From Thermoplasmatales archaeon SW_10_69_26 (GTDB taxonomy: Archaea; Thermoplasmatota; SW-10-69-26): a stretch of DNA of 47,530 bases. How positions within the stretch are numbered: position 1 is the stretch's first letter; each line of letters begins with the position of its first letter. Of the stretch, positions 35,801 to 44,800 are shown piece by piece. The notes beneath the pieces are model-generated. The model worked only from the letters and a program-made list of their open reading frames with translations, was not told the DNA's origin and did not search any database. Both the position numbers and the translations under genes were made by a program. Location: the NCBI GenBank assembly GCA_003009755.1, contig PXUB01000034.1, forward strand, positions 1-47,530. Reading direction: 5' to 3'.

Positions 35801-38800
35801 GCCAGGCCCCCGAGGAACCGCCCGAGGACCCCGAGATCGTGGACGAGGGCGGTGACGTCAACGGCGACACCGTGCCCGCCAGCCAGATGGACATCCAAGC
35901 CGGCTGGTTCGACGCGGACGCCTCCCACCTCTACGTCGGCCTCGAGCTCGACGACATCCCCCAGAACACGAACACGACGGCCTTCACGAGCTACCGCGTC
36001 GGGTTCCAGCCGGACTACCAGGTCGAGGATCCGACCTGGGGCGGCACCGTGCCCGAGGACGCCACGCTGACCGAGCTGCGGACCTTCGCCGCCTTCAGCC
36101 CGCTCGCCTTCGACAACCTCACCGAACCCACCACTCGGCAGTCCCCCTCGTTCGAGCTCCAGCTCACCTACGAGCAGAACGGCCGGTCCTTCTTCGCCAC
36201 CGTCGGCGACATCGAGGAGGCCAGCATCGATCCCGAGACCGACATCGTCTGGTGGGCCGTCGACCGCGACCTGCTGCAGTCCCCGCCGCCCGACAGCCGC
36301 ATCGTCGAGACGACCGCCACGAGCGCGCCCGCCATCGATGGCCTGCTCACGTTCCAGGGCGCCACGGCCGACACCGCTGGCCCCGGTGATCCGTTCTCGT
36401 TCCCCAAGAGCGCCGACCAGATCCCGCCGACGGTCACCCTCGACGCCTCCCCCGTCAGCGGCTCGGCCCCCCTCGACGTGACCTTCCAGCCCGACACCGA
36501 CGCCGACGATGTCGCCTCCTGGACGATCCGCTACGGCGACGGCGCCTCCGAGTCCGGCACCGGCGGTCTCCCCGCCGAGCTCGGCCACGTCTACGACGCC
36601 GCGGGCGAGCACACCGCCACGCTCGAGGTCACCGACAGCAACGGCCAGACCGGCACCGCGAAGGCGACGGTCAACGTCACCCCGCCCGAGGGCCGCTCCG
36701 TCCGCGTGACGGCCGGCGACCTCGACCCCGTGTGGGCCAACTGCGAGGACGCCTGCAGCACCTGGACGGCGGCCCTCGACCTCGACGCGCTCGAGCCCGG
36801 CACCACCAGCCTCACCGCGACCCTCGTCGAGGACGGCGAGGTGCTCGGCCGCGACACCGTCGCCGTCGAGGTGACCCCCGACGACGGGCTCACGGTCCTC
36901 GCCCCCGAGGAGGACCAGCGCCTGCCGCCCGGCGACGTCCGCGTGCAGGGCGAGATCGACGACACCGATCGACCGCCGCGCGCGATGCTCGACGCCGAGC
37001 CCCAGCGCGGCTCCTCCCCGCTCGACGTCACCTTCGACCTCGACGGCGCCGACGACGAGGGCGTCGTCTCCTGGCGGCTGCTCACCGACGACGGCACCGT
37101 CATCGACGGGACCCAGCTCCCGATCGAGGCCGAGCACACCTACGACGAGCCCGGCAACTACACGGCCACCCTGCAGGTCACCGACACGGCCGGCCAGCGC
37201 GACACGAGGGCCGTCCCGATCGAGGTCGACGACGAGAACGAGGCCCCCGAGGCCCCGAACTCGCCCACGCCCGCGGACGGCTCCGGGGACGTCCCCCGAC
37301 CCCCGACGCTGAGCTGGGAGGCCAGCGACCCCGACGGTGACGAGCTCGTGTACGACGTCTACCTCGACACCTCCGCCCAGCCGGACACCCTCGTCCGCAC
37401 GGGCCTGGAGGACCCCTCGTTCGTCGCCACGGACCTCGAGCCCTCGACCACCTACCACTGGCAGGTCGTCGCCGACGACGGCCTCACCACGACCGAGGGC
37501 CCGGTCTGGAGCTTCACGACGGCGGCAGCCTCCGGGCTCGCCAACTCCCCGCAGACCGTCATCGCCTACATCGACAGCGGCGGGTTCCCCTACCACGAGC
37601 AGTTCCAACGCGCCGAGCACGACCAGCACCCCAGCGAGTACATCGAGGGCTACCCCGCCGACGCCCAGGCGCTGGACCTGTGCTTCTTCGACCAGGCGTC
37701 CGGCACGGTCGACCGCAGCAACTGCCCCGACTCCCCGACCGCGGCCGCCGAACAGGACGTCGACGAGTGGCGCAAGCTCGGCGTCACCGGCACCGGGCAG
37801 ACCGGGCCCGGCGAGGGCGATCTCGCCTACGTGCCCGGCACGAACGTGGTCGGCGCGATCAGCTTCGCCCACGACGGCGACGCCGACTACCCCACCCTCG
37901 ACGGTGACAAGGGCGACGGCGACGCCCACGGTACGTGGGTGGCCGGCTCGATCGCCGGCCAGACGACCGGCTCCTGCCCCGACTGCCTGATCGTCACGAT
38001 CGAAGCCGACAGCGTCTCGGCCATCGAATCCGGCTGGCAGTGGGCCGCCCAGCAACCCTGGATCGACGGCATCACGTCCAGCGTGTACGCCGGCATCTGC
38101 ACCCCGGTGGGGGTCTGCCAGAGCATCGACGGCTTCGCGACCTCGATCGCCAGCTCCACGCAGACGGCCGCCGAGAACGGCAAGCTCGTCTTCGAGGCCG
38201 CCGGCAACGGCGTCGGCGGCGCCGGCCTCGCCACCTCGACCACGGCGCCCGACTCGAACTTCGCGCCCTGGTCGATCTCCGTCGGCTGCTCCTCCGAGAG
38301 CGGCCACTCCTGCCTCTACAGCGACGAGCCCGCCCCGATCACCGCCACCGGCACACCTCGCCAGACCGCCGACCCGGGCACCTACGACGGCACCAACGAC
38401 CCGGTCGGGACGAGCTTCTCCTCGCCCAGCGCCGCCGGTGTCGCCGGCCAAGCGCTGGTGTCCCTGCGCGCCGAGCTCGGCGCGACGACCGAGGGCCCGG
38501 CCGCCGACGCGAACAACTCCCTCGTCGAACCCGCCAGCGACGCCACCCTCCCCGAGGACACGGCGCTCACCAACGGCGAGCTGACGAAGAAGGAGCTCGA
38601 GGAGGCCCTGTTCAAGACCGCCCGACGCGGCGTGCTGCCCTCGACGCCCGCCTGGATCGTACCCGTGGAGACCCCCGACTCGCCCGCCGGCTTCCTCAAG
38701 GGCGGCTACGGCGACGTCTACCGCGGCGCCTGGGGCGTCAACCACGAGTCCGCCTCCAGCTCGGACTCGACCGCCGGCGCCGTCTCCGCCACGCTCCTCG

Positions 38801-41800
38801 GCGAGACCGAGATGCCGAACCGGTACCTCGAGGAGACGTACTGGGAGGACGCCGTCGAACCGATGCAACGCCAGGTCCACGGCGAGGAGCCCGAGGAGCC
38901 CGACGACGACGCCTGGCCCACCGACGACGAGGCCAGCCCCGATGGCCTCGACGGCCACCAGGGCGGATCGTCCACCACCACGACCAGCTCCTCGGGGGAC
39001 CTCGCCCAGCCCGCGTCCACGCGGCCGCAGGGCGACCAGCCGACGCCCGACAACAGCCGGCTGTACCTGCACCACGACCAGACCGACGCCGAGAGCGTGA
39101 GCGACGGCGCCGACCTCTACATGAACACGATCCCCGACCCCGGAGACGGCTGCAGCGGCCCCGGCTGCCCCGACACCACGCCCTGGGGCGCCACCGGCGC
39201 CGGCACCAGCGGCGAACAGCAGACATACGAGATGGATCACCCCGAGCTGGCTGACACGCTGCTCCTCGACGAGGACGGCCAGATCACCGTCCACGTCGAA
39301 GCCACCGGCATCTTCGACAACCCGCCCACGCCGACCGAGGTCGACGTCACGCTCCAGGATGGCGACGGGCTCGTCGCCACCGGCCAAGCCGACCGCGAGA
39401 TCCCCGGCTCCGCCGACCACGCCACCTACGAGGCCACCCTCGACCCGGTGGCCTACACCATCGAGGACACGCTGACGCTATCGATCACGTGGGATGACCG
39501 GCAGTACAGCTTCCACGTCCAGAGCCACGGGGCCTCGTGGGTCGATCTCCCGCTCACGGGGAGCGCGGACGAGCTCGACTACGAGCAGGACAGCTTCTAC
39601 CTCGACGACCTCGACGCGAACATGGGCAACGGCGAGACGGTGCCGCTGACCCGCGACGAGGCCGACCTGCAGGGCGATCCCGACACCGGGACCACCTACC
39701 TGCGCGCCTACCGCAACGGGTTCACGTTCAACCTCGACAGCGGCCAAGACGACGCCGCAGCCGGCGAGAACGTGCTGCTCGGCAACGACGGCTCCGCCAC
39801 CCTGTGGGTCTGCACGGCGCCGGTCCTCTCCTACGGCGCGACCGAGTTCACCGTCGAGGTCGCACTCCAAGCCGGGGACACGCCGCTGGGCGGGGGCTCG
39901 GTCACCCAGACCTACGCCGGTGCGCACGACGGCTCCTCGCAGGCGATCACCGTTCCCTTGGACCTGCACGAGACGCTCGTGCCCGAGGACGAGCCGCTGA
40001 CCGGCTCGATCACCGTCGAGGGCGCCACGGGCTTCTACACCTCGAACATCGCCTTCTGCGGCGGCAGCGCTGACAAACCGTGGAGCCTCGACCTCCTCTC
40101 CGCCGAGCTGGGCACCCAGCTGCCCAGCACGGACCTCACCGAGGCCCCCGACGGCACCCTCGCGGGCGAGACCCCCCTCGAGGGCACCTACGAGGCCCCC
40201 GAGGACCCCGGCCTCCAGCAGACCACCTGGTACGCGACGAACTTCGACCAGTGGTCCGAGGGCGACGCCGAAGCCCAGAGCCCCGAGCTGCGGCTCGGCA
40301 CCGAGGGGCCCGGGCCCGGCAGCGGCGGACCGATCCTGCCGCCCGAGGAGGACGGCTACACGATCGAGCTCACCAGCGAGCAGCCGCTGCTCGACGAAGC
40401 CGACGAGATCCTCGACGAGGGCGCCGGCAGCGCCCAGTTCTGGGTCACCGCCGCCGGCGGCGCGACCGACGTCCGCGTGGACCTGACCGCCATGCTCGAG
40501 GGCTCCAACGGCGACCGTCGCGTGCTCGGGGAGGGCTCCGTCACCAAGCACGTCGTCCCGCCGTTCGGGACCGTGCGGACCCTCACCCACGAGCCCTTCC
40601 GCGTCGACTTCGAGCCCGCCGTCACCGACGTCGCGGACGACGAACGTCTCGTCCTCCGCGCGCAGGTCACCAACGTCGGTCCGGCCACGACCACGCAGGT
40701 CACCTGCGTGTGCGGCGGCGAGGAGCGCCCGATCACCGTCAGCCTGCCGACCGACGACGCCGTGACGCCGAGGGATCCCCAGGTCCGCGTGACCGTGGAC
40801 GAAGCCATCGACCGCCGCGTCCCGGCCGACAGCTCCCCATGGAGCACCACGATCGACACGACCGAGCTCCCGGACGGCGAGCACACCATCACCGCCACGC
40901 CCGAAGCGACCTACGGCGACGAGACCCGCCAAGGCACGCCCCAGGAGGCCACCTTCACCTCCGACAACGACCTCTCGAACGAGGCGCCAAGCGCCTCGCT
41001 CGCGGTCGACCCGCTCAGCGGGACCGCGCCGCTCGCCGTGACGGCCAACGCCGACGCCACCGACGACGACACGCCCCGCGATCAGCTCTCCTGGACGCTC
41101 ACCTGGGGCGACGGCTCCGCCCAGGAGTCCGGCACCGGCCTCCCGGCCGAACTCACCCACGAGTACGCCGACCCCGGCGAGTTCACGGTGACGCTCGAGG
41201 TCACCGACGACGAGGGCGAGACCGGCACCGCGACCGCGAGGGCCCAGGTCTTCGCCCCCGCCGAGGAGAAGGTGATCGTCACCCTCGGCAACGAGACGAT
41301 CGAAGCCCAGGCCGACGCCGACGACGGCTCGCTGGCCGCGTGGCACGCCGACATCCCCAGTGTCGACCGTGGCCTGCACGAGGTCACCGTCGAACACGTC
41401 GAAGAGAACGCGCAAGAGACGACCGTGTTCGCTCGCGAGCAGCTGCTTCTCCGCGTCGAACCCTCCGGCGTCCCCGAGACCGCCATCGAGGGCCCCGGCG
41501 AGGACACCCGCGTCCACGAGACGACCCCCATCGAGGGCCGCATCACCGGGTACACCGGCGAGGAGGAGCCGACGCGAACGAGCACGTCCCTGACGACCGA
41601 CAGCTCGCAGGCCGCCGTGGCGCCGATCGTCCAGGACGTCGTCGACGCGGGCGAGCCCGCGCCCAGCGTGCCCGAGCCCGTCACGACCGACGCGCTCGAG
41701 CCCGCGCTCGAGCACCTCGTCGACGTGGCCGGCGGCGACCCCGAGCGCGTCAGCGACGAGCTCGACCAGGCCACGATCCCCGAGGAGGCCGAGACGCCGC

Positions 41801-44800
41801 TCGCCAGCCTCGCCGAGGCCGTCGCGCAAGCCACGGAGATGCGCCGCGAGGCGATCGATCTCTCGACGACCGAGCTCGAGACCGTCGAGCTCACGCCGAC
41901 GCTGCTGGAAGCCGTCGACGTCGACCACGCCCAGCTCGTCGAGGCCCAGCTGCTCGTCGCCACCACCGTCGACGAGCACCGCGAGAGCCTGGAGCAGGTG
42001 CCCGCGGAGGCCGACGAGGACGACGCCCCCGCCTTCGAGATCGAGGGCATCGTCGCCTTCGACAACGAGGGCGACACGACCTACGAGCCCGGGCACTACT
42101 TCCTGAAGGTCGACACCGCCGGCCAGGACACGCACCGCGACACCGCCGGCGGCGCCTACGGTCTCACTCTGGACCGCGACGTCTCCGTCTCGATCGACAC
42201 CGACGGCGCCGACACCTACGACGGCGACTGGTCCGCGCCTGCCAGCTCCTCCTTCGAGACGTTCCAGGGAGCGGCCACGAACGTCGGGCTCGGCCTGCTC
42301 GCCGACACCGTCGGCGACGACAGCTACACCGTCACCGGCGACGTCGCCGAGGCGACCAGCGACAACGTCCAGCGCGCCGCCCAAGGCGCCGGCCAGGTCG
42401 CCTCGGTCGGCGTGCTCGCCGATCTCGCTGGCGAGGACACCTACGAGGCCACGCTCACCGGCATCGACGACAACGCTGCATCCACGATGCTGGCCTCCGC
42501 GCAAGGCGCCGTGCACGACACCGGCCGGATCAACCCCGGCTACACGCTGCTGTTCGACCGTGAAGGCGACGACGCCTACGAGGCCACCTTCGACGGCGAC
42601 GCCGCCTACCAGGGCGACGTGAACCCTGTCACGGTGCCGTCGGTCGCCGCGCTCGTCGACGGCGACGGCTCCGACGACTACAGCCGCCCCGTCAACGGCG
42701 ACTACCTCGCGCGCACGACCGCGCCCGACACCGCCGCCGGCGCCGCCCACTTCCTCGACACCGCGCCCGAGGACCCCTCCGTCCACGTCCGCGAGCCAGC
42801 CGCGGGCGACACGGTCCGCCAGACCGCCGACGTCACGGTCGAAGCCCGCGACCTCGACGATATGCTGGGCACCTCCGGCGCCCGCTTCGTGACGCAGGTC
42901 GAGGCCGAGATCGGCGACAAGGGCTTCGTCGACCTCACCCAGCAGGGCGACACCGACCGCTGGACCGGCACGCTCGACCTCGCCGGCGAGGACGGCGCCA
43001 CCGAGCTCACCGCGCGCGCCACGAACGTCGACGGGAGCACGGCGACGGACACGATCACCGTCGACGTCAACAACGACCTACCGCCGACGCTCGCCGTCGA
43101 CGAGACGATCACGCGCGCCAGCCCGACCGAGGATCCCGCCGTCAGCCTCGACCTCTCCGGCACCGAGGACCCCGAGGGCTCCACGCTGGCCTACACGATC
43201 GCCTGGGGAGACGGCAGCGAGACCACGCGCACCAGCCCGCACGACGTCAGCGACGTCTCGCACACCTACGACACCGGCGAGTACACGATCGCGGTCACCG
43301 TCGAGGACGAGGCCGGCAACGCCGACGAGGCCACGCTCGACGTCGACCTCTCGCCGCCCGCGTTCGCCAGCGTCACCCAGGAGGACGTCCAGGTCGCGAG
43401 CGCCAACTACACCGTCGACCTCGACGACGAGGGCACCCTCGACGCGAGCCTCGACGGCGCGGGCACCGTCGACGTCACCGAGCAACCCAGCGCCTTCGAG
43501 GTCAACGCCACCGAGCTCGACGCCGCGACGACCTACACGCTGACGCTCACCAGCGCCGACGACCTCGGCAACGAGGCCCAGACCACCGAGACGTTCACCA
43601 CCTCCGAGCCCGACAACGAGCCGCCGACGGTCGCCCTGGACCTCGACGCCACCACGGTCCCGACCGGCGGCACGGTCGAGGCCACCGTGACGGCCGAGGA
43701 CCCCGAGGACGGCGCCCTCTCCGAGGCGACGGTCACCTGGGACGATGGCACGCAAGAGACCGTCGCGCTGACGAACGGCGAGGGCCAGGCTCGGCACACC
43801 TACGACGAGCGCTGCGAGTGCACCGTGCACGCCCAAGCCACCGACAGCGACGGCGCCAGCGCCTCCGACAGCGTCGACCTCGTCGTCGACCACGCTCCCC
43901 AGGTCACGCTCACCGTGCCCGCCAGCCCCGCGCCCGAGACCGACGAGCACACGATCGAGCTCGACGTCACCGACGCCGACGACGATCCGATCCGAGCCGA
44001 TCTGCGGCTCGAGGGCGAACCCGTCACCCTGCGCGAGGCCGACCCCGCGGACAACACGACGGACGACGGCAAGCTGTTCACCGCCACCGTCGACCCCGAC
44101 GCCGGCACCGTCACCGCGAGCGCCGACGTCCACGACGGTCTCCGCACGACGACCGAGGAGACCAGCTACACGGTGAACGCCGCGCCGAACGTGACCGGCA
44201 CCCTGTCCCCCTGGAGCGGCACGCAGGACACCACGTTCACCTACGATGCCGCGACGAGCGACGCCGACGGCGACCCCGTGAGCCTCACCCTCCTCGTCGA
44301 CCACCGGGAGATCGAGCTCGGCCCCGACCGCACCGCGCAGCTCGACCTCGACGACGGCCAGCACCGCTTCGCCCTCCTCGCCACGGACGGCTTCGACGAG
44401 GTCCGCTGGCCCGGCCCCGGCGCCTGGGCCTTCGGCCCCGTCGTCGGCAACCTCTCGCAGGTCGAGATCTCCGCCGACGGCACGTTCGCGGATCCGACCG
44501 TGGCCCAGACCGACGGCGACCTCGACGACTGGACCCGCCAGCTCGGGGACGTCGGCCTCGCCGAGGACCAGGCCCACGAGGTCCACGTCCGCGGCGTGGA
44601 CGCTGACCACGGCCCCGGGCCCGCCGCCACCGTGAACCTGACGATGGACCAGCTCCCGACGCCCAGCATCGAGGTCCTCACCGCCACGCCCGTCCGCACG
44701 GGCACCAGCCTCGACCTGCAAGGCTCGGCCGAGCCCAGCACCCACGGCGACGACGTGCCCCCGGAGAACCTCGCCTGGAGCTTCGGCGACGGCGCCACCG

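Noticed and set aside
32647-39420. 2,257-codon open frame on the minus strand opposite the giant gene
   Set aside because: It is a shadow caused by high GC at third codon positions; its product is a Val/Gly/Arg/Asp-rich string without domains, while the plus frame has clear subtilase motifs.
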